Shown here: piece by piece, positions 25,351-36,970 of the stretch | Position numbering within the stretch: position 1 is the stretch's first letter | Layout of the letters: every line of letters starts with the position of its first letter | NCBI GenBank assembly: GCA_963790775.1 | Contig: CAWBPR010000003.1 | Coordinates: 124,001 to 188,000 of the forward strand | Length of the DNA stretch: 64,000 bases | DNA from: JASJBU01 sp963790775 | Lineage (GTDB): Bacteria > Pseudomonadota > Gammaproteobacteria > Chromatiales > Chromatiaceae | Direction of reading: 5' to 3' | Position numbers and translations under genes: made by a program | Notes under the pieces: model-generated | What the model was told of the DNA's origin: nothing | What the model saw: the letters and a program-made list of their open reading frames with translations, nothing else | The model's database searches: none

Positions 25351-27216
25351 CTATTCATTACCCACCAGGTGGTAAAGGGGTGCTTTCTCCATAGTGTACT
25401 CGCCTGTCTTACGATCACGATGAGAAACTGTCAGCACGTGCCAGTTTTTATCATCCAATTTCATCGCATCACCACGGTAGTAGTAACCAGGCCAACGCGT
25501 TTCCTTACGGAACAAAGTATGCTGGAACACACTTTCAGAAGTACGAACACGGTGATTTAATTCCCATGCACGTAGCAGCTCGTGGATATCGCTAGCCGCA
25601 ATCTTCTCCATGTCTTCCTCAAGCATTTTCATTTTCTTGAGACCAATTTGAAGAAGTTTTTCGTTAGTCATGTAGTTAACACCAAAACCACCACAATACT
25701 CATCCATCAGTTTCTGCAGACGATCCAGACCCTGTCTTGGATTGATGAAGTTTGGATTAACTGAACCACCAACCACTTCATTGCTATACACTTTATAGGT
25801 TTCTAATGGTTTGTAGATCTTGGTCTTAAGGTCCTCAATCTGCTTATCAGAAACACGAATGCCTTCAGCTTTGCCATCATCAATATATTTACAGGCAGCT
25901 TTAGCAGCCAGACGACCTTCTGTGAATGATCCTGAAGAGAATGCGTGCGGTGTACCGCCGACCGCATCACCTGCGCCAAACAGACCTTCAACTGTGGTCA
26001 TACGGTTGTAGCCCCAGAAATATTCATCAGGGGATACGTCTTCCGGACCTGAGCACCATGCACCACAACCTGTTGCATGTGAACCCATTACGTATGGCTC
26101 AGAGGTGGTTAATTCTGGGTTTTCGTATTTAGGATCAACGTCAGTTGCAGCCCAAAGTACCGCCTGACCAACAGTCATGCCCAGGAAGTTGTGCCAGCCA
26201 ATCTCCTCGAGATGCGGATCCTGAAAGGCTTCCATGGTGACCATATGGATAGGACCACGACCAGCATTCACTTCAGAGATAAATGCATGGTTACGCAAAC
26301 AGGTTGGAATTGGTTTGTGCGACAAATGCTGGCCTTCGGTATCCAGATATTCTTTACCGACCATTTCTGTCAGAGCCGGGAACCACTTGGATTCGTACTC
26401 TTCACCCAGACCATTTTGTGTGTACGTCTTGAGATGCAGGAAGTATGCGCCGACAGGACCGTAACCATCTTTGAATCGAGCCAGTACGATACGGTTTTCC
26501 ATTTGCGTCATCTTCGCGCCTGCTTCGATCATCAGACCATAAGCAGAACCTGAAGACCATGGAGCGTACCAAACACGACCCGCACCTTCACCCACTGAAC
26601 GTGGTTTGAAGATGTTAGAAGCACCGCCAGCGCCACAGATAACGGTCTTGGACTTGAATACGTGGTAGTTACCAGTACGCACATTGAAACCTACAGCACC
26701 CGCGATGCGGTTCTCTTTGGCATCATCCATTAACAGGTGGGTTACGCAGATACGGTTGAATACTTTATCTGCCGATTTTTTCGCTGCTTCTGCAACGATA
26801 GGCTTATATGATTCACCGTGAATCATGATCTGCCAGCGGCCTTCACGCATGTATGTACCCTTCTTAGGATCTCTCATCAGCGGCAGGCCCCACTCTTCAA
26901 ACTGGTGAACCGTGGAGTCAACGTGGCGCGCCATATCAAAAGCCAGATCCTCACGTACCATACCCATCAGATCCATACGCGCATAACGGACATGGTCTTC
27001 CGGATTGTTTTCACCGAAACGTGTACCCATGTAACAGTTGATCGCGTACAAGCCCTGGGCTACCGCACCAGAACGATCGATATTCGCTTTTTCTGCAATG
27101 ACAATTTTCTTGTCCTTGCCCCAATATCTTGCTTCAAATGCAGCACCGGTACCACCGAGGCCCGCGCCCGCTATCAGGACGTCGATATCGTCTTCAATAA
27201 TAGTTTTGTAGCCCAT
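25351..27216 (-). CDS. aprA: Adenylylsulfate (APS) reductase, alpha subunit
   Basis: A 621-residue FAD-containing catalytic subunit. In sulfur oxidisers it runs in reverse, joining sulfite and AMP to make APS and release electrons. The flavin-binding N-terminus DVLIAGAGLGGTGAAFEARYW is followed by IAEKANIDRSGAVAQGLYAIN, and GGASNIFKPRS and ATGCGAWCSGPEDVSPDEYFWGYN are characteristic AprA blocks. Length is as expected. It follows aprB with a 1-base overlap (TGATG) in the order aprM-aprB-aprA, the arrangement of AprM-dependent gammaproteobacterial sulfur oxidisers. A terminator follows the gene. Confidence 0.97.
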   Translation of the reverse strand: MGYKTIIEDDIDVLIAGAGLGGTGAAFEARYWGKDKKIVIAEKANIDRSGAVAQGLYAINCYMGTRFGENNPEDHVRYARMDLMGMVREDLAFDMARHVDSTVHQFEEWGLPLMRDPKKGTYMREGRWQIMIHGESYKPIVAEAAKKSADKVFNRICVTHLLMDDAKENRIAGAVGFNVRTGNYHVFKSKTVICGAGGASNIFKPRSVGEGAGRVWYAPWSSGSAYGLMIEAGAKMTQMENRIVLARFKDGYGPVGAYFLHLKTYTQNGLGEEYESKWFPALTEMVGKEYLDTEGQHLSHKPIPTCLRNHAFISEVNAGRGPIHMVTMEAFQDPHLEEIGWHNFLGMTVGQAVLWAATDVDPKYENPELTTSEPYVMGSHATGCGAWCSGPEDVSPDEYFWGYNRMTTVEGLFGAGDAVGGTPHAFSSGSFTEGRLAAKAACKYIDDGKAEGIRVSDKQIEDLKTKIYKPLETYKVYSNEVVGGSVNPNFINPRQGLDRLQKLMDEYCGGFGVNYMTNEKLLQIGLKKMKMLEEDMEKIAASDIHELLRAWELNHRVRTSESVFQHTLFRKETRWPGYYYRGDAMKLDDKNWHVLTVSHRDRKTGEYTMEKAPLYHLVGNE

Positions 27217-27698
27217 CAGTAGTAAACCCCTGCTTTAAGTTTTAAGCCATTAGATTCGAGCGTATTCAAACCACCTTCATCCATGCGGATATATTTAGGC
27301 TCGTTAAACAATAGCTCACTGTCACGCATTTCTTTACTGGGTGCTGCTTCGTCAGCCAGTTTTGGAATGAACTTGCCCCAGGGCTTAGTCGTGATAGGCG
27401 CGAGCAGCTCCATGTCTTTTTTACCGTTACGGAACTTGATACGCCAGGCGATAGTGCCTTTTTCTTCATCACGAAGCACACGTACCGAGTGGCCCAGTGG
27501 AGCAAAGTCGGCATAACCACGCACATCAATTGCTTGATGAGGGCAGGCCTTTACGCAGGAATAACATTCCCAGCACATGTTGGGTTCAATGTTGTAAGCA
27601 CGCCGAAGCGATTTATCGATGTGCATGATGTCAGATGGACAGATATCAACGCACTGACCACAACCATCACAACGAGTCATATATACAAAAGTTGGCAT
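27216..27698 (-). CDS. aprB: Adenylylsulfate reductase, beta (iron-sulfur) subunit
   Basis: A 160-residue electron-transfer subunit with two [4Fe-4S] clusters, visible as CDGCGQCVDICPSD (residues 9-22) and CWECYSCVKACPHQAI (residues 42-57). The C-terminal tail (about 100 residues) is the wrap-around arm that holds AprA. It passes electrons between AprA's FAD and the membrane anchor AprM. It is coupled to aprA by a 1-base overlap and starts 43 bases after aprM. Length and motifs are entirely normal. Confidence 0.97.
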   Translation of the reverse strand: MPTFVYMTRCDGCGQCVDICPSDIMHIDKSLRRAYNIEPNMCWECYSCVKACPHQAIDVRGYADFAPLGHSVRVLRDEEKGTIAWRIKFRNGKKDMELLAPITTKPWGKFIPKLADEAAPSKEMRDSELLFNEPKYIRMDEGGLNTLESNGLKLKAGVYY

Positions 27699-27741
27699 AA
27701 TATATTCTCTCTATTCTTAAACAAGTGTAATTAAATGAGTG

Positions 27742-28593
27742 TTAGTAGTGGTTTGGAGACTCACGCTTGATACCAAGGCCCATGTTAGATGGATTCTTAC
27801 CCATATACTCCGGGATATCCGGGAATTTTGCCTGAACTGCAGGGTCTGTCAGATCGTAATCACCAGGCAAGTTTTCTCTCGAACCATCAGCTTTAGTAAC
27901 ACGTTTCTGAAAAGCTGCGGCAGGCTTAAAGAACATATGTGCGAACTTGGACCAGAGTACGCCGCCAAAAAGTGCTGTGCTTGAGGCGATAAACAAAGCG
28001 AAGAACAAGGTTGACCATCCGGTTATACCGCCCGACTGTGTAAAAGACCAGATCAAACCGAAAGTCGCGGTGGTGAGCAGCGAGACAATAAACAAATCCG
28101 CACGTTCGAAGCGATACCACGAAAGGCCTTCCGCAGACACATCAACACGGATAAAGAACCAGAACCAGTAGCCACCAATAGCCAACATCAGTGCGCCAAT
28201 ATGCCAGAGTACCGGCAGGAGGGCAGGCGTAGACGCCTCTGGAGTTGGATAGCCAAAGATCATAATGGCAGTCGTGGCGACAAATAGAATGAAGCCATAC
28301 ATGGTCAGAAGATGGGAAAGTCTGCGTTTCATATTGCAGAATTCACCAGACGTTAAAACTTCATTTGCTAGCACCTTTAACGCGATCGTTGCTTTTTCGC
28401 CAGTGTCAACACTACGTTGTGCATCTTTTTTCGCTTTTTTAGCATTCTCAAAAAAGTACTGCGCACTTTTCTTATGGATCATATCAAGTACGGTCCCACC
28501 TATCACAAGCAGCACCATCAAGATGACATACCCTTGCATAATTTGGGGAGAAATTGACGCCGAAAGCTCGGCAAAGGGATTACTCGTGAACAT
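27742..28593 (-). CDS. aprM: AprM membrane anchor of APS reductase
   Basis: A 283-residue inner-membrane protein with about five hydrophobic helices (first at residues 20-38, then about 99-116, 127-148, 168-188 and 194-215). The charged segment FENAKKAKKDAQ between helices 1 and 2 and the soluble tail of about 60 residues (NLPGDYDLTDPAVQAKFP) fit AprM, a HdrC/NarI-like quinone-interacting subunit used by many gammaproteobacterial sulfur oxidisers in place of QmoABC. It is first in the aprMBA operon. The electron acceptor is likely the quinone pool (family knowledge). Confidence 0.9.
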   Translation of the reverse strand: MFTSNPFAELSASISPQIMQGYVILMVLLVIGGTVLDMIHKKSAQYFFENAKKAKKDAQRSVDTGEKATIALKVLANEVLTSGEFCNMKRRLSHLLTMYGFILFVATTAIMIFGYPTPEASTPALLPVLWHIGALMLAIGGYWFWFFIRVDVSAEGLSWYRFERADLFIVSLLTTATFGLIWSFTQSGGITGWSTLFFALFIASSTALFGGVLWSKFAHMFFKPAAAFQKRVTKADGSRENLPGDYDLTDPAVQAKFPDIPEYMGKNPSNMGLGIKRESPNHY

Positions 28594-28837
28594 TAAATTA
28601 TCCTCAAATTTGTTATCTAAAAACTGTTACCCGATTGTTACTAACCAAGCTACCCACGGTATGACCACCTTAAGTCCACGCTCTGACTAGACGTCCGTAT
28701 GAGACAGTCCCAAATGCACAGGCATTGACCACTTAGGGTACCACACGCTGGCAATTCCCTGTAGTTGGAACCTCTTCCAATATGAAATGAGCCTGAAGTG
28801 ACCTGATTTTGTCCATGATGGAGGTATGAAAACCATC

Positions 28838-28930
28838 ATGAACGATTCTCACATAGAAACTCTCGAACAGGTCCGTCAATTCCATGATGGAGCAGTGGTT
28901 ATGGAGATCACCATCTCGTCAAAGAGCTAG
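28838..28930 (+). pseudogene. N-terminal relic of an integrase-core (rve-type) transposase
   Basis: The 30-codon frame MNDSHIETLEQVRQFHDGAV... resembles the start of a family of integrase-catalytic transposases that open with TLEQVRxFLDGT. The frame then stops, and nothing downstream continues it. Confidence 0.4.
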
Positions 28931-29278
28931 TGTAATCACTGGATTCAAGTTACGCTGGTCCGGTTCCGGTATCTGACACTAGGCAGCACGGATCGAGGCT
29001 GGTCGCTTTGATGCCCGTGACCAGATCAGCGACTATCCGGGCCAAGAGCATAAATGGACATGACTCATAATGCGATACTGGAATTAACGGGGCGTCTTCA
29101 ACGCCGACAGCGTAGTGAAGAGTTTTACCTCCAAATACACACGGAGTACGTCTAACTGCTGGCGCGGCTTCATGAACAACACTGCGCACTCATTGGTCTG
29201 GCTATCAAATAGCTCTATGAAGCTTCATAGTGGTTATATATGGACAGGTCCAGATAAATAACTACCGAATGATCATTT

Positions 29279-29557
29279 GCAAAAGAGCAAACCTAGTGCT
29301 TATCAGGTCTCACATTGCAACATTCGCGCCAAGTATGTGGATGAGTGTCGAAGCGTGTTAACCGACGGTACCGCCTCCCACAAGGCACCAATGTGGCGGA
29401 TCAGCAGATCGTTGCCGACGCGTTGCAGCAGACTGACCGTGCAGAAAGTGACGCCGCCCGGAAGTCGGGCGCATCGATAGTTCGGTATGTCAGAAATATT
29501 GCGGTGATTTGCATACGGCGCAATGCCCTGCGGTTATTGCGCCCTACCGGGCTAGTT
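29279..29557. repeat. Dispersed repeat, copy C
   Basis: Matches 21920-22195 (copy B) over its whole length at roughly 80-85 percent by eye, including the terminal hairpin with arms GGCGCAAT and ATTGCGCC (29517-29543). It lacks the left 60 bases. The same orientation relative to the window as copies A and B. Confidence 0.75.
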
Positions 29558-29570
29558 GGAAGTTCATATC

Positions 29571-29658
29571 ACCACAGAGGACACAGAGCGCACTGAGAAT
29601 CCAAGAAAACTATTGAATTCCCTTTTCCACCTCTCATTTTCTCTGTGTCCTCTGTGGT
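29571..29658. repeat. 18-bp perfect inverted repeat pair (ACCACAGAGGACACAGAG type)
   Basis: ACCACAGAGGACACAGAG at 29571-29588 and its exact reverse complement at 29641-29658 flank about 52 bases. Similar CCACAGAGG/ACACAGAG elements are widely scattered in bacterial genomes; here it forms a closed hairpin unit next to repeat copy C. Confidence 0.7.
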
Positions 29659-29731
29659 TATTAGTTTTTGAGGGCCAGAATAGACTGAATCATGACTGAG
29701 TTTGAGGTGCCTTCAGGATACTGTATGAAAC

Positions 29732-30322
29732 TCACCTCAGCCGCTCAAGGTGCCCAGCGTATACCAGCAGCTTGTGATAGGGTGAGACGAACTTCTCGAT
29801 ACCTTCCTCCTCCAACTGGTCGTCAATCTGCTGCAGCTCGATACCGAGGTCGGCCAGACCTTGCATGATGCGGGGCGCATCGGCGATGGCCTGATCGATG
29901 CGCAGCTGCGGTTCGCCCTGTTCCCGGTATGCCGCCAAGGTCTCTGGCGGTAGGGTGTTGACGGTCTGCGGGGCGATCAGGGGCTCCACATATTTCACCG
30001 CACTATAACTTGGGTCTTTGACTCCGGTGCTGGCCCACAGCAAGCGCTGGAAAGGCGCACCGGCTTGCGCCAGTGCCTGCCAACGGGAACCCGCAGTGAT
30101 TTCACGGAAGTGCCGGTAGGCCTCGGCGGCGCTGGCGATGGCCGCCTGGCCGCGCAATGCATGGCAGGCCGCTGCCTGTGGCGGCTGACTCTCGGCTATC
30201 TGATCGAGCTGAGCATCCACCACGACATCGATGCAAATCAGGAAAAAGCTCGCCACAGAGGCATGATATGGCAAGACTTTTCCGGACAAGTAATCACGCA
30301 ACTTTTCGGTACGCTTTGTCAT
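29732..30322 (-). pseudogene. tal: Transaldolase, C-terminal half
   Basis: About 190 residues that match the second half of the larger transaldolase type: SVASFFLICIDVVVDAQLD, RGQAAIASAAEAYRHF, PFQRLLWASTGVKDPSYSAVKYVEPLIAPQTVNTLPPETL and the C-terminus ADLGIELQQIDDQLEEEGIEKFVSPY. The active-site lysine region and the first half are absent; the first 15 or so codons before the homology are probably fortuitous. An IS110-like relic lies immediately upstream. A second, smaller tal relic sits in front of zwf, so no complete tal is present in this window. Confidence 0.8.
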
Positions 30323-30344
30323 AGCCCAATGGCATCTGATAGCC

Positions 30345-30434
30345 GATAGTTGAGTGGCGTCTCTGTCGGCTTATTTCTTTGGTCGATTTTCCTTCTGCTG
30401 TGCGACGGGCAACATAAGTTCGAGTTCGTGGATC
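30345..30434 (-). pseudogene. IS110-family transposase relic
   Basis: The minus-strand frame reads DPRTRTYVARRTAEGKSTKEISRQRRHSTIG, resembling the C-terminal block (TRAYVARRxAEGKxxxEIxRCLKRY) of IS110/IS116 transposases. Only about 30 residues survive. It directly abuts the 62-bp palindrome. Confidence 0.5.
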
Positions 30435-30485
30435 GCTCCGCATGCGTACCATAGCTATGGTACGCATGCGGAGCGATCCACGAAC
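30424..30485. repeat. Perfect 62-bp palindrome (two 31-base arms, no loop)
   Basis: Left arm 30424-30454 begins GTTCGTGGATCGCTCCGC and right arm 30455-30485 is its exact reverse complement; the centre is CCATAGCTATGG. No mismatch and no spacer. It overlaps the end of an IS110-like relic. Confidence 0.95.
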
Positions 30486-31088
30486 ACCTGAGATCCACCT
30501 CTTACCCACACGATTCGGAAAGAAGCCAGCTTATCTAAACAGGCCAGCCGCAAGATCTATGTTTCACACTTGAGTGATACAGGTAAGCTTATGGGGGTTA
30601 ATCCTGTTACCAAACTGATGCGCCAACACGACACATAATCGAAAATGGCCAAAGGTCGTCATCACCACGGACTCAAAATATACGTTGCAGCCAGCACCCA
30701 ATCGGTTGGACGACTTTAGTGATGTCAAGGCGCACAATAAGGCCAGGGTGACAGAGGTCACCTTCATCCCTAGCAGGCAGGGCTGGTTCTATTGTCTGCT
30801 GACATGCTCTCGAACTGTGCGAGTTTATAATCATATGCTGTTGATGATCCCGCCAGAACTACAATCTGATGAATCTAATAGTTTGTCTGGATGGTACATC
30901 CGTGGCGTGGATAGTTGGAGGATATGTACAGCTAACCAGGATTAAACAGAGGGATGATTCTGAGCACCGGGCTCAGGATGATAATTCTCCAGTTTAAAGA
31001 TCCTGGGGTATTCGCCAATTCGGAAGTCTAAAGTAACTGCATGACGTTCAGACAATATCTGAAAATACCTAATCTTTGAGTATTTCTA
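30486..31088. other. Intergenic region before the type I secretion genes
   Basis: About 600 bases. Short open frames on both strands (for example 30564-30767 on minus and 30685-30945 on plus) have no recognised domain and look like decayed sequence. The last 100 bases are AT-richer and should hold the promoter of the ABC exporter; no clear -35/-10 pair stands out. Confidence 0.4.
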
Positions 31089-33239
<2,151 letters not shown>

Positions 33240-33243
<4 letters not shown>

Positions 33244-34587
33244 ATGAAGCCAATCCGGATGCCTACCGACGCACCGAAGAGCAGGCCTTCCTGCCCGCCG
33301 CCCTCGAGGTGCGGGACACCCCGCCATCTCCCATTGGCCGCGCCATCGTCTGGACCATCCTGCTGTTCTTCCTGCTGGCCATCATCTGGGCCAGCTTCGG
33401 CCAGGTCGATATCGTCGCTGTGGCCCAGGGAAAGATCATCCCCAGCGGCCACAGCAAGGTCATCCAACCCTTGGAGACAGGCACGATCACAGGGCTGCAT
33501 GTGAAAGAAGGGCAGCGGGTCGCCAGGGGAAATATCCTCGTTGAATTGGATGTCACCACCACCGCCGCCGAGCTGCAACGCCTGCAACAGGATGCCGGTG
33601 AACTCGCTCAGCAGATCACCCGTCTGGAACGGATCGACAGCCTGATCCGGGATGAGACTCCCAAACTCGATCAAACCCCGCTACAACAGGCAGGGCTCTC
33701 GGCATTGCAGACTAAACTGCTCCACTCCCAGTGGCAGGAATACCGTGAAGGTCGCCGTACCCTGCACAAGGAACTGGCGAAACACCAGGCCCAGCGCGCC
33801 ACCCTGGAAAAGCAGATCGACAAACTCCAGGCCACCCTGCCGTTGATCAGCGAACGGGCCGATGACATGCAGACCCTGCTCAAGACCAACGCCGTTGCCC
33901 GCCACCGGGTACTCGAAGTGCAGCAGGAGAAGATATCCGCCCAACACGATCTCAAGGCCCTGCTCAGTCAGCGCCAGGAACATCGGTCAGGCCGAACAGG
34001 AACTTCAGGCGCGCATCGACCACCACCGCAGTCAGTTCCGTAAACAGACCCTGGAGGAACTGACCGGCGCTACACAAAAGTTGGCGGCCATCGAACAGGA
34101 GATCATTAAGGCGACGGTCAGAAAAAATGCTCAGACCCTGCGCTCGCCTGTCGACGGCGTAGTCCAGCAACTGGCGGTGCACACCCTTGGCGGTGTGGTC
34201 ACCCCGGCCCAGGAACTGATGATGATCGTCCCGGAAGAAGAGAGCCTGGAGGTCGAGGCGATGCTGGAGAACAAGGACATCGGCTTTGTTGAAGAAGGCC
34301 AGACCGCAGAGGTCAAGATCGACGCCTTCCCCTTTACCAAATACGGTACCATCGACGGCACCCTCATCGATATCTCCAACGATGCCATCCTGGATGAGGT
34401 CAAGGGCCTGATGTTCAAGACCCAGGTCAGCCTGCAGCAATCCCTGATGCAGATCGGCAAGCGGCAGGTGCAACTGACTCCCGGCATGAGTGTGACCGTG
34501 GAGATCAAGACCGGCACCCGAAGAGTCATCGAGTTCTTTCTATCGCCGCTGTTGCGTTATAAACAGGAGAGTATTCGTGAGAGATGA
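33240..34587 (+). CDS. HlyD-family type I secretion adaptor (one frame break)
   Basis: About 449 residues, normal for the family. A short cytoplasmic tail is followed by one membrane helix (AIVWTILLFFLLAIIWASFG, about residues 33-52), a lipoyl/barrel half-motif (GKIIPSGHSKVIQPLETGTITGLHVKEGQRV) and a long coiled coil. After a break near 33975 come the second half of the coiled coil, the return lipoyl strand (TLRSPVDGVVQQLAVHTLGGVV) and the beta-barrel (AMLENKDIGFVEEGQTAEVKIDAFPFTKYGT). It links the ABC exporter to the outer-membrane channel. The last residues (RRVIEFFLSPLLRYK) recur in a decayed copy at about 36050-36095, evidence of a tandem duplication. Confidence 0.88.
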
Positions 34588-34742
34588 CGGTATGAAACTA
34601 TACGGCTACCTGAAAAAGTTCGAGGAACCAGATATGTCATTCTATTCCCAGATGGCAGGGGGAGTACGCGATCCCAGACGCACTGCAACGGAATCCGGTT
34701 TATTACAACAACCAAGTTTGAATGGGCTGAGGTGACATAACA

Positions 34743-35324
34743 ATGTTTGCACTTGCATTTCTGTTTTTCTTTTTGCTGTACCTGCTGATCAGTGCAGGGC
34801 TGGCATGGGTGGCCGTGAAGCTGGCACGCATGCGCGGTATTAAAGGCTGGACTTGGGGCCTGCCGGTGTTTGTGTTGATGGTTGGTCTGATCTTCTGGGA
34901 CTGGTTACCTATGGAAGTGCTCTATCGTCACAAGTGTACGAGCTATGCCGGCTTTGACCAATACAAAACACTGGATGAATGGAAACAGGAAAATCCCGGT
35001 GTGGCAGAGACACTGAGTCCAATTACGGGCGTTCGATCTACATTCAAAGGCAACCGGGAACGCTATCTGCTCAATCAGCGTTTTGCCTGGGACATTATCC
35101 GCACCCCTCACTGGTTTCATATATACGAAAAGGAAGAACGGATACTCGATACTCAAACCGGCGAGATAATGGCGAAGTACATGGACTTTGGGACGAATAT
35201 TCCCCCACTAGGTCTTGGTGGTAGTCGGCTGAGCGATTACAAATTCTGGATGCAAAAGAGGTCGTGTGAGAGAGATAGTTCAAGCCAGAATAAGATTTCG
35301 TCGAATTTTCAAGAAGACTATTGA
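34743..35324 (+). CDS. Small membrane protein, copy 1 of a duplicated module (possible immunity protein)
   Basis: A 193-residue protein with two N-terminal hydrophobic helices (about residues 2-26 and 38-56) and a soluble domain of about 130 residues containing KTLDEWKQENPGVAETL, LNQRFAWDI, EERILDTQTGEIMAKYMDFG and SDYKFWMQKRSC. It is clearly paralogous to the protein at 36355-36970 (shared KTLDEWKQ, NPGVAETL, RY-LNQRFAWDI, FKFWM-type motifs). Each copy sits directly in front of an RTX-lipase N-terminus, 20 bases or less away. No named family is recognised. Placement before a secreted lipase fits an immunity or chaperone role, which is inference. Confidence 0.6.
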   Translation: MFALAFLFFFLLYLLISAGLAWVAVKLARMRGIKGWTWGLPVFVLMVGLIFWDWLPMEVLYRHKCTSYAGFDQYKTLDEWKQENPGVAETLSPITGVRSTFKGNRERYLLNQRFAWDIIRTPHWFHIYEKEERILDTQTGEIMAKYMDFGTNIPPLGLGGSRLSDYKFWMQKRSCERDSSSQNKISSNFQEDY

Positions 35325-35345
35325 AGATGGTAAGGAGATAAGATA

Positions 35346-35765
35346 ATGAATACAAATGATACAGCTACGAACATGGCTCTGCTATCTGAGGCAAGTTACG
35401 CTGATTTTCGTGGGGCAAATACTTATATCACGATGTTAAAATCGCCCTCCAACGTATCGGTACTGATGACGGTCAGGCCGACGATCCGACTAAAGGCTTC
35501 TCCCTGACGCAGGCTCAAGAATTCGTTAAACACTGGGAAATCGTCCATCATCAGCCGGATACGGATTCCGGTTTTTCGGCTACCCTATTCAAAAGCATGG
35601 ACACCAATGAAACCCAGCCTTACGTATTGGCTATACGAGGCACGGACGGTGGGCAGGATCTGGTAATCACGGATGGATCAGACATCGTAATCGATGGTCT
35701 GGCCATCGACCAGATCGTCGATATGTGGAACTACTGGAAGAAGTTAATCACTCCAAAGGGTTAGA
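35346..35765 (+). pseudogene. N-terminal remnant of an RTX lipase (copy 1)
   Basis: Starting with MNTNDTATNMALLSEASYADF and, after frame breaks, continuing TQAQEFVKHWEIVHHQPDTDSGFSATLF and YVLAIRGTDGGQDLV up to a stop at 35763-35765. It corresponds to the first 130 or so residues of the larger protein at 36967 (LLSEASYADL, SHWRVANHIPNTSTGFSATVF, LAIRGTE). The lipase active-site Ser and the RTX repeats are missing, so this copy is dead. Confidence 0.7.
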
Positions 35766-36354
35766 GCTTCGTTGGATCGCAACTGGTGACATTGGAAGCG
35801 GAAACAGTTGCTCTCGGTCTTGCTAAGGCTGGACAATTCATACCTTGTTTTAATCACTTGGGGTTCAATTCCCCGCCGCTTGCGGCGTATAGATTTCAAG
35901 ATCCGCCAATACCCCGTCCGCTTGCGGCGGGGATCTTTATTATGGCTGCCGATGCCTATCTTTCCTGGCTCTTTTCGCGGGATGACTCAGTATTGACAAT
36001 GGGCCGTTAAGTGAATCGGTGTGAACCACTAAGCAAATCGTTACTACACCGACTGATCGAGTTCTTTCAGGCACAGTTGCTGCGCTATAAATAAGAGATT
36101 ATTCATAAAAATGACGCCATGCACAGCCATAGCAAGGAGATTCAATATACAAGGAACAGTTGATCCGTATGTTCATAATCAATATCAAACTTGGTAATAC
36201 TGCCTATATATTTATGAAGAATAGATATGAACGAATTCGGATTAATCACCCTGCCATCGGGAAATTTGGAGAACACCAGATTAACAATGAAAGCGTCACA
36301 CATATGCTGCTATATGTGCATTCTTTTTAGTTCAATGAACCTGGAGATAGATGA
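35766..36354. other. Spacer between module copies with a decayed hlyD tail
   Basis: It holds a GC hairpin (CCCCG-x-CCGC/GCGG-x-GGGG, 35912-35931) that could act as a weak terminator. A relic of the hlyD 3' end at about 36050-36095 reads RLIEFFQAQLLRYK, like the intact end at about 34525-34563. The segment just before copy 2 has a ribosome-site-like GGAG at 36343. No intact gene is seen. Confidence 0.55.
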
Positions 36355-36970
36355 ATGATTGTCGGATTAATCATGCTTGCGGGTTTGGGTCTCTACTTGA
36401 TTGTATCGATCATGTTGATCCTCTTCGGGGCCAGTATTGCGCGAGAGCAGGGCAAGCCGGGATGGAAGGGTGGATTGTTTATGGCTCTGATCATGTACCT
36501 GATACTCTTTTGGGACTGGATCCCTATGCGGGCAACACATCAATACCTCTGCATGACGCAGGGTGGCTTCACCCTCAATAAAACCCTGGATGAATGGAAA
36601 CAGGATAAACCCCGGGGTGGCGGAGACTTTAATGCCAAATAAAGAGTCTGGCTCAACATCTATGGATAACCGTAGACGTTACATCCTCAACCAGCGCTTC
36701 GCCTGGGATATCCATACCTCAAAACGTCTGCTTGGTATTCGTGAGCAGGACGAGCGGATCGTGGATCTTGAAACGGGTGAAGTGTTGGCGCAGTACATCG
36801 ATTTTGATTCCAAACTCAATCAACATGAGCCGCAGGGTATCAGGGATTTCAAGTTCTGGATGTCTGTGGATTCGTGTGAGACTGCTGAAGGGCGTAGAAC
36901 AAGGCCAAATAAGTTTGAATTTAATAAGTTTATGTATTTTGTAGAAAACCAAAAGGAGTTTGAAAAATGA
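36355..36970 (+). CDS. Small membrane protein, copy 2 of the duplicated module (one frame break)
   Basis: About 200 residues when a break near 36605-36615 is bridged. Two N-terminal helices (about residues 2-24 and 40-55) are followed by KTLDEWKQ, NPGVAETLMPNKESG, RRYILNQRFAWDI, DERIVDLETGEVLAQYIDFD and FKFWMSVDSCE. It is paralogous to 34743-35324. The stop overlaps the start of the RTX lipase gene by 4 bases (ATGA), so the two are translationally coupled, a pattern expected of an effector with its partner. Family unknown; immunity or dedicated folding role is inferred from position only. Confidence 0.55.

Larger units (their letters stand above)
28594..29731. other. Long non-coding stretch upstream of aprM with element relics
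   Basis: More than 1.1 kb without an intact gene. It should contain the aprM promoter in the first 150 bases. It then holds a 30-codon transposase relic (28838-28930), anonymous sequence, repeat copy C (29279-29557) and an 18-bp inverted repeat pair (29571-29658), described separately. Confidence 0.6.

Noticed and set aside
35859..35875. tRNA T-arm-like GGGGTTCAATTCCCC
   Set aside because: No acceptor stem, anticodon arm or D arm can be formed around it; it is part of a GC hairpin repeat.
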